Shown here: positions 48,546 through 61,822 of the stretch, piece after piece
Numbering within the stretch: the stretch's first letter is position 1
How the letters are laid out: the number at the start of each line of letters is the position of its first letter
NCBI RefSeq assembly: GCF_051014685.1
Contig: NW_027478790.1
Location: 186,001 to 250,000, forward strand
Length of the DNA: 64,000 nt
Origin: Ptiloglossa arizonensis
Lineage: Eukaryota > Arthropoda > Insecta > Hymenoptera > Colletidae
Direction: 5' to 3'
The notes under the pieces: generated by a model
What the model saw: only the letters and a program-made list of their open reading frames with translations
Told to the model about the DNA's origin: nothing
The model's database searches: none
Translations under genes and position numbers: made by a program

Positions 48546-49355
48546 GAGTTTCTCAAGCGTTTCTTACCTCCAAACTGCCATATCACGCGAACGGATTGAC
48601 AAATCCGCAAAATTTCTGTTGCATCTGAAAGTAGAAACTCGCCCGATTACAACGGTACGTGTAGTTTTCCCCTGGGCCGTTCTAGTTATTCGTTTCGAGC
48701 ATCAGACTGCGAAAATTTTGAGTTTCTCAAGCGTTTCTTACCTCCAAACTGCCATATTTCGCGAACGGATTGACCAATCCGCAAAATTTCTGTTGCATCT
48801 GAAAGTAGAAACACGCCCGATTACAGCGGTATGTGTAGTTTTCCCCTAGGTCGTTCCAGTTATTCATTTCGAGCATCATAACTGCGAAAATTTTGAGTTT
48901 CTCAAGCGTTTCTTACCTCCAAACTGCCACATCTCGCGAACGGATTGACCAATCCACAAAATTACTGTTGCTTCTGAAAGTAGAAACTCATCCGATTACA
49001 ACGGTATGCGCACTTTTCCCCTAGGCCGTTCTAGTTATTCGTGTCGAGCATCAGAACTGCGAAAATTTTGAGTTTCTCAAGCGTTTCTTACTTCCAAACT
49101 GCCATATCTCGCGAACGGATTGACCAATCCGCAAAATTTCTGTTGCATCTCAAAGTAGAAACTCGCCCGATTACAACGGTATGCGTACTTCTCCCGTAGG
49201 CCGTTCTAGTCATTCGTTTCGAGCATCAGAACTGCGAAAATTTTGAGTTTCTCAAGCGTTTCTTACCTCCAAACTGCCATATCTCGCGAACGGATTGACC
49301 AATCCGCAAAATTTCTGTTGCATCTGAAAGTAGAAACTCGCCCGATTACAACGGT
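47435..49355 (+). repeat. 11-mer duplicated unit, copy 1 (1,921 bp)
   Basis: acgtgtag with ttactcg at 47,435 recurs at 49,356. The private acatgcaaacgg at 48,391 recurs at 50,312, also offset 1,921. This unit overlaps the right part of P module copy 2 and shows a later tandem duplication of it. Confidence 0.87.
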
Positions 49356-51101
49356 ACGTGTAGTTTTCCCCTAGGCCGTTCTAGTTACTCGTTTCGAGCA
49401 TCAGAACTGCGAAAATTTTGAGTTTCTCAAGCGTTTCTTACCTCCAAACTGCCATATCTCGCGAACGGATTGACCAATCCGCAAAATTTCTGTTGCATCT
49501 GAAAGTAGAAACTCGCCCGATTACAACGGTATGTGTAGTTTTCCCCTAGGCCGTTCTAGTTACTCGTTTCGAGCATCAGAACTGCGAAAATTTTGAGTTT
49601 CTCAAGCGTTTCTTACCTCCAAACTGCCATATCTCGCGAACGGATTGACCAATCCGCAAAATTTCTGTTGCATCTGAAAGTAGAAACTCGCCCGATTACA
49701 ACGGTATGTGTAGTTTTCCCCAGGCCGTTCTAGTTATTCTTTTCGAGCATCAGACTGCGAAAATTTTGAGTTTCTCAAGCGTTTCTTACCTCCAATCTGC
49801 CATATCTCGCGAACGGATTGACCAATCCGCAAAATTTCTGTTGCATCTGAAAGTAGAAACACGCCCGATTACAACGGTATGCGCACTTTTCCCCTAGGCC
49901 GTTCTAGTTATTCGTTTCGAGCATCAGAACTGCGAAGATTTTGAGTTTCTCAAGCGTTTCTTACCTCCAAACTGCCATATCACGCGAACGGATTGACAAA
50001 TCCGCAAAATTTCTGTTGCATCTGAAAGTAGAAACTCGCCCGATTACAACGGTACGTGTAGTTTTCCCCTAGGCCGTTCTAGTTATTCGTTTCGAGCATC
50101 AGACTGCGAAAATTTTGAGTTTCTCAAGCGTTTCTTACCTCCAAACTGCCATATCTCGCGAACGGATTGACCAATCCGCAAAATTTCTGTTGCATCTGAA
50201 AGTAGAAACACGCCCGATTACAGCGGTATGTGTAGTTTTCCCCTAGGCCGTTCCAGTTATTCATTTCGAGCATCATAACTGCGAAAATTTTGAGTTTCTC
50301 AAGCGTTTCTTACATGCAAACGGCCATATCTCGCGAAAGGATTGACCAATCCGCAAAATTTCTGTTGCATCTGAAAGTAGAAACTCGCCCGATTACAACG
50401 GTACGTGTAGTTTTCCCCTGGGCCGTTCTAGTTATTCGTTTCGAGCATCAGACTGCGAAAATTTTGAGTTTCTCAAGCGTTTCTTACCTCCAAACTGCCA
50501 TATTTCGCGAACGGATTGACCAATCCGCAAAATTTCTGTTGCATCTGAAAGTAGAAACACGCCCGATTACAGCGGTATGTGTAGTTTTCCCCTAGGTCGT
50601 TCCAGTTATTCATTTCGAGCATCATAACTGCGAAAATTTTGAGTTTCTCAAGCGTTTCTTACCTCCAAACTGCCACATCTCGCGAACGGATTGACCAATC
50701 CACAAAATTACTGTTGCTTCTGAAAGTAGAAACTCATCCGATTACAACGGTATGCGCACTTTTCCCCTAGGCCGTTCTAGTTATTCGTGTCGAGCATCAG
50801 AACTGCGAAAATTTTGAGTTTCTCAAGCGTTTCTTACTTCCAAACTGCCATATCTCGCGAACGGATTGACCAATCCGCAAAATTTCTGTTGCATCTCAAA
50901 GTAGAAACTCGCCCGATTACAACGGTATGCGTACTTCTCCCGTAGGCCGTTCTAGTCATTCGTTTCGAGCATCAGAACTGCGAAAATTTTGAGTTTCTCA
51001 AGCGTTTCTTACCTCCAAACTGCCATATCTCGCGAACGGATTGACCAATCCGCAAAATTTCTGTTGCATCTGAAAGTAGAAACTCGCCCGATTACAACGG
51101 T
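49356..51101 (+). repeat. 10-mer form of the same unit, copy 2 (~1,746 bp)
   Basis: Matches copy 1 at offset 1,921 up to gcgaaaggattgacc (~50,335), then at offset 1,746 (gtagttttcccctggg at 48,661 and 50,407). Exactly one monomer, the class d / cacgcg step, has been lost at ~50.34-50.38 kb. Confidence 0.86.
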
Positions 51102-52678
51102 AGGTGTAGTTTTCCCCTAGGCCGTTCTAGTTATTCGTTTCGAGCATCAGAACTGAGAAAATTTTGAGTTTCTCAAGCGTTTCTTATTTCCAAACTGCCA
51201 TATCTCGCGAACGGATCGACCAATCCGCAAAATTTCTGTTGCATCTGAAAGTAGAAACTCGCCCGATTACAACGGTAGGTGTAGTTTTCCCCTAGGCCGT
51301 TCTAGTTACTCGTTTCGAGCATCAGAACTGCGAAAATTTTGAGTTCCTCAATTGTTTCTTACCTCCAAACTGCCATATCACGCGAACGGATTGACAAATC
51401 CGCAAAATTTCTGTTGCATCTGAAAGTAGAAACTCGCCCGATTACAACGGTAGGTGTAGTTTTCCCCTAGGCCGTTCTAGTTATTCGTGTCGAGCATCAG
51501 AACTGCGAAAATTTTGAGTTTCTCAAGCGTTTCTTACTTCCAAACTGCCATATCTCGCGAACGGATTGACCAATCCGCAAAATTTCTGTTGCATCTCAAA
51601 GTAGAAACTCGCCCGATTACAACGGTATGCGTACTTCTCCCGTAGGCCGTTCTAGTCATTCGTTTCGAGCATCAGAACTGCGAAAATTTTGAGTTTCTCA
51701 AGCGTTTCTTACCTCCAAACTGCCATATCTCGCGAACGGATTGACCAATCCGCAAAATTTCTGTTGCATCTGAAAGTAGAAACTCGCCCGATTACAACGG
51801 TAGGTGTAGTTTTCCCCTAGGCCGTTCTAGTTATTCGTTTCGAGCATCAGAACTGAGAAAATTTTGAGTTTCTCAAGCGTTTCTTATTTCCAAACTGCCA
51901 TATCTCGCGAACGGATCGACCAATCCGCAAAATTTCTGTTGCATCTGAAAGTAGAAACTCGCCCGATTACAACGGTAGGTGTAGTTTTCCCCTAGGCCGT
52001 TCTAGTTACTCGTTTCGAGCATCAGAACTGCGAAAATTTTGAGTTTCTCAAGCGTTTCTTACCTCCAAACTGCCATATCACGCGAACGGATTGACAAATC
52101 CGCAAAATTTCTGTTGCATCTGAAAGTAGAAACTCGCCCGATTACAACGGTAGGTGTAGTTTTCCCCTAGGCCGTTCTAGTTATTCGTTTCGAGCATCAG
52201 AACTGAGAAAATTTTGAGTTTCTCAAGCGTTTCTTATTTCCAAACTGCCATATCTCGCGAACGGATTGACCAATCCGCAAAATTTCTGTTGCATCTCAAA
52301 GTAGAAACTCGCCCGATTACAACGGTATGCGTACTTCTCCCGTAGGCCGTACTAGTCATTCGTTTCGAGCATCAGAACTGCGAAAATTTTGAGTTTCTCA
52401 AGCGTTTCTTACCTCCAAACTGCCATATCTCGCGAACGGATTGACCAATCCGCAAAATTTCTGTTGCATCTGAAAGTAGAAACTCGCCCGATTACAACGG
52501 TAGGTGTAGTTTTCCCCTAGGCCGTTCTAGTTACTCGTTTCGAGCATCAGAACTGCGAAAATTTTGAGTTTCTCAAGCGTTTCTTACCTCCAAACTGCCA
52601 TATCACGCGAACGGATTGACAAATCCGCAAAATTTCTGTTGCATCTGAAAGTAGAAACTCGCCCGATTACAACGGTAC
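50731..52678 (+). repeat. Q module, copy 2: 4-mer (700 bp), ~2.8 copies
   Basis: Copy of 43,393-45,340 at offset 7,338: aactcatccg at 43,393 and 50,731, gagttcctcaattg at 44,003 and 51,341, gcatctcaaag at 50,891, 51,591 and 52,291. Beyond 52,678 it continues into acgtgtag with cagactgcg, unlike copy 1. Confidence 0.87.
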
Positions 52679-54126
52679 GTGTAGTTTTCCCCTAGGCCGT
52701 TCTAGTTATTCGTTTCGAGCATCAGACTGCGAAAATTTTGAGTTTCTCAAGCGTTTCTTACCTCCAAACTGCCATATCACGCGAACGGATTGACCAATCC
52801 GCAAAATTTCTGTTGCATCTGAAAGTAGAAACACGCCCGATTACAGCGGTATGTGTTGTTTTCCCCTAGGCCGTTCCAGTTATTCATTTCGAGCATCATA
52901 ACTGCGAAAATTTTGAGTTTCTCAAGCGTTTCATACCTCCAAACTGCCACATCTCGCGAACGGATTGACCAATCCACAAAATTTCTGTTGCTTCTGAAAG
53001 TAGAAACTCGCCCGATTACAACGGTATGCGCACTTTTCCCCTAGGCCGTTCTAGTTATTCGTGTCGAGCATCAGAACTGCGAAAATTTTGAGTTTCTCAA
53101 GCGTTTCTTACCTCCAAACTGCCACATCTCGCAAACGGATTGACCAATCCGCAAAATTTCTGTTGCATCTGAAAGTAGAAACTCGCCCGATTACAACGGT
53201 ACGTGTAGTTTTCCCCTAGGCCGTTCTAGTTACTCGTTTCGAGCATCAGAACTGCGAAAATTTTGAGTTTCTCAAGCGTTTCTTACCTCCAAACTGCCAT
53301 ATCTCGCGAACGAATTGACCAATCCGCAAAATTTCTGTTGCATCTGAAAGTAGAAACTCGCCCGATTACAACGGTATGTGTAGTTTTCCCCTAGGCCGTT
53401 CTAGTTACTCGTTTCGAGCATCAGAACTGCGAAAATTTTGAGTTTCTCAAGCGTTTCTTACCTCCAAACTGCCATATCTCGCGAACGGATTGACCAATCC
53501 GCAAAATTTCTGTTGCATCTGAAAGTAGAAACACGCCCGATTACAGCGGTATGTGTAGTTTTCCCCTAGGCCGTTCTAGTCATTCGTTTCGAGCATCAGA
53601 ACTGCGAAGATTTTGAGTTTCTCAAGCGTTTCTTACCTCCAAACTGCCATATCACGCGAACGGATTGACAAATCCGCAAAATTTCTGTTGCATCTGAAAG
53701 TAGAAACTCGCCCGATTACAACGGTACGTGTAGTTTTCCCCTAGGCCGTTCTAGTTATTCGTTTCGAGCATCAGACTGCGAAAATTTTGAGTTTCTCAAG
53801 CGTTTCTTACCTCCAAACTGCCATATCTCGCGAACGGATTGACCAATCCGCAAAATTTCTGTTGCATCTGAAAGTAGAAACACGCCCGATTACAGCGGTA
53901 CGTGTAGTTTTCCCCTAGGCCGTTCTAGTTATTCGTTTCGAGCATCAGACTGCGAAAATTTTGAGTTTCTCAAGCGTTTCTTACCTCCAAACTGCCACAT
54001 CTCGCAAACGGATTGACCAATCCGCAAAATTTCTGTTGCATCTGAAAGTAGAAACTCGCCCGATTACAACGGTACGTGTAGTTTTCCCCTAGGCCGTTCT
54101 AGTTACTCGTTTCGAGCATCAGAACT
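51680..54126 (+). repeat. 14-mer HOR unit, copy 1 (2,447 bp)
   Basis: Spans the right half of Q copy 2 plus class b, tatgtgttg, class e with tttcatacctcc, cgcaaacgg and tatgtgtag monomers. Repeats at offset 2,447: gcatctcaaag 52,291 and 54,738; tatgtgttg 52,850 and 55,297; tctagtcattcg 53,575 and 56,022. Private change: gaacgaattgacc near 53,311. Confidence 0.87.
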
Positions 54127-56573
54127 GCGAAAATTTTGAGTTTCTCAAGCGTTTCTTACCTCCAAACTGCCATATCTCGCGAACGGATTGACCAATCCGC
54201 AAAATTTCTGTTGCATCTGAAAGTAGAAACTCGCCCGATTACAACGGTAGGTGTAGTTTTCCCCTAGGCCGTTCTAGTTATTCGTTTCGAGCATCAGAAC
54301 TGAGAAAATTTTGAGTTTCTCAAGCGTTTCTTATTTCCAAACTGCCATATCTCGCGAACGGATCGACCAATCCGCAAAATTTCTGTTGCATCTGAAAGTA
54401 GAAACTCGCCCGATTACAACGGTAGGTGTAGTTTTCCCCTAGGCCGTTCTAGTTACTCGTTTCGAGCATCAGAACTGCGAAAATTTTGAGTTTCTCAAGC
54501 GTTTCTTACCTCCAAACTGCCATATCACGCGAACGGATTGACAAATCCGCAAAATTTCTGTTGCATCTGAAAGTAGAAACTCGCCCGATTACAACGGTAG
54601 GTGTAGTTTTCCCCTAGGCCGTTCTAGTTATTCGTTTCGAGCATCAGAACTGAGAAAATTTTGAGTTTCTCAAGCGTTTCTTATTTCCAAACTGCCATAT
54701 CTCGCGAACGGATTGACCAATCCGCAAAATTTCTGTTGCATCTCAAAGTAGAAACTCGCCCGATTACAACGGTATGCGTACTTCTCCCGTAGGCCGTACT
54801 AGTCATTCGTTTCGAGCATCAGAACTGCGAAAATTTTGAGTTTCTCAAGCGTTTCTTACCTCCAAACTGCCATATCTCGCGAACGGATTGACCAATCCGC
54901 AAAATTTCTGTTGCATCTGAAAGTAGAAACTCGCCCGATTACAACGGTAGGTGTAGTTTTCCCCTAGGCCGTTCTAGTTACTCGTTTCGAGCATCAGAAC
55001 TGCGAAAATTTTGAGTTTCTCAAGCGTTTCTTACCTCCAAACTGCCATATCACGCGAACGGATTGACAAATCCGCAAAATTTCTGTTGTATCTGAAAGTA
55101 GAAACTCGCCCGATTACAACGGTACGTGTAGTTTTCCCCTAGGCCGTTCTAGTTATTCGTTTCGAGCATCAGACTGCGAAAATTTTGAGTTTCTCAAGCG
55201 TTTCTTACCTCCAAACTGCCATATCACGCGAACGGATTGACCAATCCGCAAAATTTCTGTTGCATCTGAAAGTAGAAACACGCCCGATTACAGCGGTATG
55301 TGTTGTTTTCCCCTAGGCCGTTCCAGTTATTCATTTCGAGCATCATAACTGCGAAAATTTTGAGTTTCTCAAGCGTTTCATACCTCCAAACTGCCACATC
55401 TCGCGAACGGATTGACCAATCCACAAAATTTCTGTTGCTTCTGAAAGTAGAAACTCGCCCGATTACAACGGTATGCGCACTTTTCCCCTAGGCCGTTCTA
55501 GTTATTCGTGTCGAGCATCAGAACTGCGAAAATTTTGAGTTTCTCAAGCGTTTCTTACCTCCAAACTGCCACATCTCGCAAACGGATTGACCAATCCGCA
55601 AAATTTCTGTTGCATCTGAAAGTAGAAACTCGCCCGATTACAACGGTACGTGTAGTTTTCCCCTAGGCCGTTCTAGTTACTCGTTTCGAGCATCAGAACT
55701 GCGAAAATTTTGAGTTTCTCAAGCGTTTCTTACCTCCAAACTGCCATATCTCGCGAACGGATTGACCAATCCGCAAAATTTCTGTTGCATCTGAAAGTAG
55801 AAACTCGCCCGATTACAACGGTATGTGTAGTTTTCCCCTAGGCCGTTCTAGTTACTCGTTTCGAGCATCAGAACTGCGAAAATTTTGAGTTTCTCAAGCG
55901 TTTCTTACCTCCAAACTGCCATATCTCGCGAACGGATTGACCAATCCGCAAAATTTCTGTTGCATCTGAAAGTAGAAACACGCCCGATTACAGCGGTATG
56001 TGTAGTTTTCCCCTAGGCCGTTCTAGTCATTCGTTTCGAGCATCAGAACTGCGAAGATTTTGAGTTTCTCAAGCGTTTCTTACCTCCAAACTGCCATATC
56101 ACGCGAACGGATTGACAAATCCGCAAAATTTCTGTTGCATCTGAAAGTAGAAACTCGCCCGATTACAACGGTACGTGTAGTTTTCCCCTAGGCCGTTCTA
56201 GTTATTCGTTTCGAGCATCAGACTGCGAAAATTTTGAGTTTCTCAAGCGTTTCTTACCTCCAAACTGCCATATCTCGCGAACGGATTGACCAATCCGCAA
56301 AATTTCTGTTGCATCTGAAAGTAGAAACACGCCCGATTACAGCGGTACGTGTAGTTTTCCCCTAGGCCGTTCTAGTTATTCGTTTCGAGCATCAGACTGC
56401 GAAAATTTTGAGTTTCTCAAGCGTTTCTTACCTCCAAACTGCCACATCTCGCAAACGGATTGACCAATCCGCAAAATTTCTGTTGCATCTGAAAGTAGAA
56501 ACTCGCCCGATTACAACGGTACGTGTAGTTTTCCCCTAGGCCGTTCTAGTTACTCGTTTCGAGCATCAGAACT
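54127..56573 (+). repeat. 14-mer HOR unit, copy 2 (2,447 bp)
   Basis: Tandem copy of the preceding unit. Private change: ctgttgtatctg near 55,089. Homology extends slightly past the end to ~56,697, where tatgtgtag replaces aggtgtag. Confidence 0.87.
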
Positions 56574-57220
56574 GCGAAAATTTTGAGTTTCTCAAGCGTT
56601 TCTTACCTCCAAACTGCCATATCTCGCGAACGGATTGACCAATCCGCAAAATTTCTGTTGCATCTGAAAGTAGAAACTCGCCCGATTACAACGGTATGTG
56701 TAGTTTTCCCCTAGGCCGTTCTAGTTACTCGTTTCGAGCATCAGAACTGCGAAAATTTTGAGTTTCTCAAGCGTTTCTTACCTCCAAACTGCCATATCTC
56801 GCGAACGGATTGACCAATCCGCAAAATTTCTGTTGCATCTGAAAGTAGAAACACGCCCGATTACAGCGGTATGTGTAGTTTTCCCCTAGGCCGTTCTAGT
56901 CATTCGTTTCGAGCATCAGAACTGCGAAGATTTTGAGTTTCTCAAGCGTTTCTTACTTCCAAACTGCCATATCTCGCGAACGGATTGACCAATCCGCAAA
57001 ATTTCTGTTGCATCTGAAAGTAGAAACTCGCCCGATTACAACGGTATGTGTAGTTTTCCCCTAGGCCGTTCTAGTTACTCGTTTCGAGCATCAGAACTGC
57101 GAAAATTTTGAGTTTCTCAAGCGTTTCTTACCTCCAAACTGCCATATCTCGCGAACGGATTGACCAATCCGCAAAATTTCTGTTGCATCTGAAAGTAGAA
57201 ACTCGCCCGATTACAACGGT
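56574..57220 (+). repeat. Linking monomers between the 14-mer and the 15-mer
   Basis: Four monomers: class a-type with tatgtgtag and ttactcg (two), a tacagcgg / tagtcattcg / gcgaagatttt monomer, and a ctgcgaa class b entry. All are classes present in the flanking units; nothing else is seen. Confidence 0.78.
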
Positions 57221-59838
57221 ACGTGTAGTTTTCCCCTAGGCCGTTCTAGTTATTCTTTTCGAGCATCAGACTGCGAAAATTTTGAGTTTCTCAAGCGTTT
57301 CTTACATCCAATCTGCCATATCTCGCGAACGGATTGACCAATCCGCAAAATTTCTGTTGCATCTGAAAGTAGAAACACGCCCGATTACAGCGGTATGTGT
57401 AGTTTTCCCCTAGGCCGTTCTAGTCATTCGTTTCGAGCATCAGAACTGCGAAGATTTTGAGTTTCTCAAGCGTTTCTTACCTCCAAACTGCCATATCACG
57501 CGAACGGATTGACAAATCCGCAAAATTTCTGTTGCATCTGAAAGTAGAAACTCGCCCGATTACAACGGTACGTGTAGTTTTCCCCTAGGTCGTTCTAGTT
57601 ATTCGTTTCGAGCATCAGACTGCGAAAATTTTGAGTTTCTCAAGCGTTTCTTACCTCCAAACTGCCATATCTCGCGAACGGATTGACCAATCCGCAAAAT
57701 TTCTGTTGCATCTGAAAGTAGAAACACGCCCGATTACAGCGGTATGTGTTGTTTTCCCCTAGGCCGTTCCAGTTATTCATTTCGAGCATCATAACTGCGA
57801 AAATTTTGAGTTTCTCAAGCGTTTCTTACCTCCAAACTGCCACATCTCGCGAACGGATTGACCAATCCACAAAATTTCTGTTGCTTCTGAAAGTAGAAAC
57901 TCGCCCGATTACAACGGTATGCGCACTTTTCCCCTAGGCCGTTCTAGTTATTCGTGTCGAGCATCAGAACTGCGAAAATTTTGAGTTTCTCAAGCGTTTC
58001 TTACCTCCATACTGCCACATCTCGCAAACGGATTGACCAATCCGCAAAATTTCTGTTGCATCTGAAAGTAGAAACTCGCCCGATTACAACGGTACGTGTA
58101 GTTTTCCCCTAGGCCGTTCTAGTTACTCGTTTCGAGCATCAGAACTGCGAAAATTTTGAGTTTCTCAAGCGTTTCTTACCTCCAAACTGCCATATCTCGC
58201 GAACGGATTGACCAATCCGCAAAATTTCTGTTGCATCTGAAAGTAGAAACTCGCCCGATTACAACGGTATGTGTAGTTTTCCCCTAGGCCGTTCTAGTTA
58301 CTCGTTTCGAGCATCAGAACTGCGAAAATTTTGAGTTTCTCAAGCGTTTCTTACCTCCAAACTGCCATATCTCGCGAACGGATTGACCAATCCGCAAAAT
58401 TTCTGTTGCATCTGAAAGTAGAAACTCGCCCGATTACAACGGTATGTGTAGTTTTCCCCAGGCCGTTCTAGTTATTCTTTTCGAGCATCAGACTGCGAAA
58501 ATTTTGAGTTTCTCAAGCGTTTCTTACCTCCAATCTGCCATATCTCGCGAACGGATTGACCAATCCGCAAAATTTCTGTTGCATCTGAAAGTAGAAACAC
58601 GCCCGATTACAACGGTATGCGCACTTTTCCCCTAGGCCGTTCTAGTTATTCGTTTCGAGCATCAGAACTGCGAAGATTTTGAGTTTCTCAAGCGTTTCTT
58701 ACCTCCAAACTGCCATATCACGCGAACGGATTGACAAATCCGCAAAATTTCTGTTGCATCTGAAAGTAGAAACTCGCCCGATTACAACGGTACGTGTAGT
58801 TTTCCCCTAGGCCGTTCTAGTTATTCGTTTCGAGCATCAGACTGCGAAAATTTTGAGTTTCTCAAGCGTTTCTTACCTCCAAACTGCCATATCACGCGAA
58901 CGGATTGACAAATCCGCAAAATTTCTGTTGCATCTGAAAGTAGAAACTCGCCCGATTACAACGGTACGTGTAGTTTTCCCCTGGGCCGTTCTAGTTATTC
59001 GTTTCGAGCATCAGACTGCGAAAATTTTGAGTTTCTCAAGCGTTTCTTACCTCCAAACTGCCATATCTCGCGAACGGATTGACCAATCCGCAAAATTTCT
59101 GTTGCATCTGAAAGTAGAAACACGCCCGATTACAGCGGTATGTGTAGTTTTCCCCTAGGTCGTTCCAGTTATTCATTTCGAGCATCATAACTGCGAAAAT
59201 TTTGAATTTCTCAAGCGTTTCTTACCTCCAAACTGCCACATCTCGCGAACGGATTGACTAATCCACAAAATTACTGTTGCTTCTGAAAGTAGAAACTCGC
59301 CCGATTACAACGGTATGCGCACTTTTCCCCTAGGCCGTTCTAGTTATTCGTGTCGAGCATCAGAACTGCGAAAATTTTGAGTTTCTCAAGCGTTTCTTAC
59401 ATCTAAACTGCAATATCTCGCGAACGGATTGACCAATCCGCAAAATTTCTGTTGCATATGAAAGTAGAAACACGCCCGATTACAACTGCATGTGTAGTTT
59501 TCCCCTAGGCCGTTCCAGTTATTCGTTTCGAGCATCAGACTGCGAAAATTTTGAGTTTCTCAAGCGTTTCTTACCTCCAAACTGCCATATCTCGCGAACG
59601 GATTGACCAATCCGCAAAATTTCTGTTGCATCTGAAAGTAGAAACTCGCCCGATTACAACGGTATGTGTAGTTTTCCCCTAGGCCGTTCTAGTTACTCGT
59701 TTCGAGCATCAGAACTGCGAAAATTTTGAGTTTCTCAAGCGTTTCTTACCTCCAAACTGCCATATCTCGCGAACGGATTGACCAATCCGCAAAATTTCTG
59801 TTGCATCTGAAAGTAGAAACTCGCCCGATTACAACGGT
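57221..59838 (+). repeat. 15-mer HOR unit, copy 1 (2,618 bp)
   Basis: acgtgtag with ttattcttttcg at 57,221 recurs at 59,839; tatgtgttg at 57,743 recurs at 60,361; ttttccccaggcc near 58,452 recurs near 61,070. The right part (from 58,853) is P module copy 3. Confidence 0.87.
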
Positions 59839-61822
59839 ACGTGTAGTTTTCCCCTAGGCCGTTCTAGTTATTCTTTTCGAGCATCAGACTGCGAAAATTT
59901 TGAGTTTCTCAAGCGTTTCTTACATCCAATCTGCCATATCTCGCGAACGGATTGACCAATCCGCAAAATTTCTGTTGCATCTGAAAGTAGAAACACGCCC
60001 GATTACAGCGGTATGTGTAGTTTTCCCCTAGGCCGTTCTAGTCATTCGTTTCGAGCATCAGAACTGCGAAGATTTTGAGTTTCTCAAGCGTTTCTTACCT
60101 CCAAACTGCCATATCACGCGAACGGATTGACAAATCCGCAAAATTTCTGTTGCATCTGAAAGTAGAAACTCGCCCGATTACAACGGTACGTGTAGTTTTC
60201 CCCTAGGTCGTTCTAGTTATTCGTTTCGAGCATCAGACTGCGAAAATTTTGAGTTTCTCAAGCGTTTCTTACCTCCAAACTGCCATATCTCGCGAACGGA
60301 TTGACCAATCCGCAAAATTTCTGTTGCATCTGAAAGTAGAAACACGCCCGATTACAGCGGTATGTGTTGTTTTCCCCTAGGCCGTTCCAGTTATTCATTT
60401 CGAGCATCATAACTGCGAAAATTTTGAGTTTCTCAAGCGTTTCTTACCTCCAAACTGCCACATCTCGCGAACGGATTGACCAATCCACAAAATTTCTGTT
60501 GCTTCTGAAAGTAGAAACTCGCCCGATTACAACGGTATGCGCACTTTTCCCCTAGGCCGTTCTAGTTATTCGTGTCGAGCATCAGAACTGCGAAAATTTT
60601 GAGTTTCTCAAGCGTTTCTTACCTCCATACTGCCACATCTCGCAAACGGATTGACCAATCCGCAAAATTTCTGTTGCATCTGAAAGTAGAAACTCGCCCG
60701 ATTACAACGGTACGTGTAGTTTTCCCCTAGGCCGTTCTAGTTACTCGTTTCGAGCATCAGAACTGCGAAAATTTTGAGTTTCTCAAGCGTTTCTTACCTC
60801 CAAACTGCCATATCTCGCGAACGGATTGACCAATCCGCAAAATTTCTGTTGCATCTGAAAGTAGAAACTCGCCCGATTACAACGGTATGTGTAGTTTTCC
60901 CCTAGGCCGTTCTAGTTACTCGTTTCGAGCATCAGAACTGCGAAAATTTTGAGTTTCTCAAGCGTTTCTTACCTCCAAACTGCCATATCTCGCGAACGGA
61001 TTGACCAATCCGCAAAATTTCTGTTGCATCTGAAAGTAGAAACTCGCCCGATTACAACGGTATGTGTAGTTTTCCCCAGGCCGTTCTAGTTATTCTTTTC
61101 GAGCATCAGACTGCGAAAATTTTGAGTTTCTCAAGCGTTTCTTACCTCCAATCTGCCATATCTCGCGAACGGATTGACCAATCCGCAAAATTTCTGTTGC
61201 ATCTGAAAGTAGAAACACGCCCGATTACAACGGTATGCGCACTTTTCCCCTAGGCCGTTCTAGTTATTCGTTTCGAGCATCAGAACTGCGAAGATTTTGA
61301 GTTTCTCAAGCGTTTCTTACCTCCAAACTGCCATATCACGCGAACGGATTGACAAATCCGCAAAATTTCTGTTGCATCTGAAAGTAGAAACTCGCCCGAT
61401 TACAACGGTACGTGTAGTTTTCCCCTAGGCCGTTCTAGTTATTCGTTTCGAGCATCAGACTGCGAAAATTTTGAGTTTCTCAAGCGTTTCTTACCTCCAA
61501 ACTGCCATATCTCGCGAACGGATTGACCAATCCGCAAAATTTCTGTTGCATCTGAAAGTAGAAACACGCCCGATTACAGCGGTATGTGTAGTTTTCCCCT
61601 AGGCCGTTCCAGTTATTCATTTCGAGCATCATAACTGCGAAAATTTTGAGTTTCTCAAGCGTTTCTTACATCCAAACGGCCATATCTCGCGAAAGGATTG
61701 ACCAATCCGCAAAATTTCTGTTGCTTCTGAAAGTAGAAACTCGCCCGATTACAACGGTGTGCGTACTTCTCCCCTAGGCCGTTCTAGTCATTCGTTTCGA
61801 GCATCAGAACTGCGAAAATTTT
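58853..61822 (+). repeat. P module, copy 3 (17 monomers)
   Basis: Offset 13,277 from 45,576-48,545, with only two substitutions noticed. It begins inside a cacgcg monomer next to another cacgcg monomer (58.71 and 58.88 kb), so the join duplicates that type. It ends abruptly at 61,823, where the text switches to Q module gagttcctcaattg. Confidence 0.87.
59839..61470 (+). repeat. 15-mer HOR unit, copy 2, truncated
   Basis: Continues the 2,618-bp period from 57,221 for about nine monomers, until the monomer entered at ~61,500 reads atctcgcg instead of atcacgcg. Contained within P module copy 3. Confidence 0.83.
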
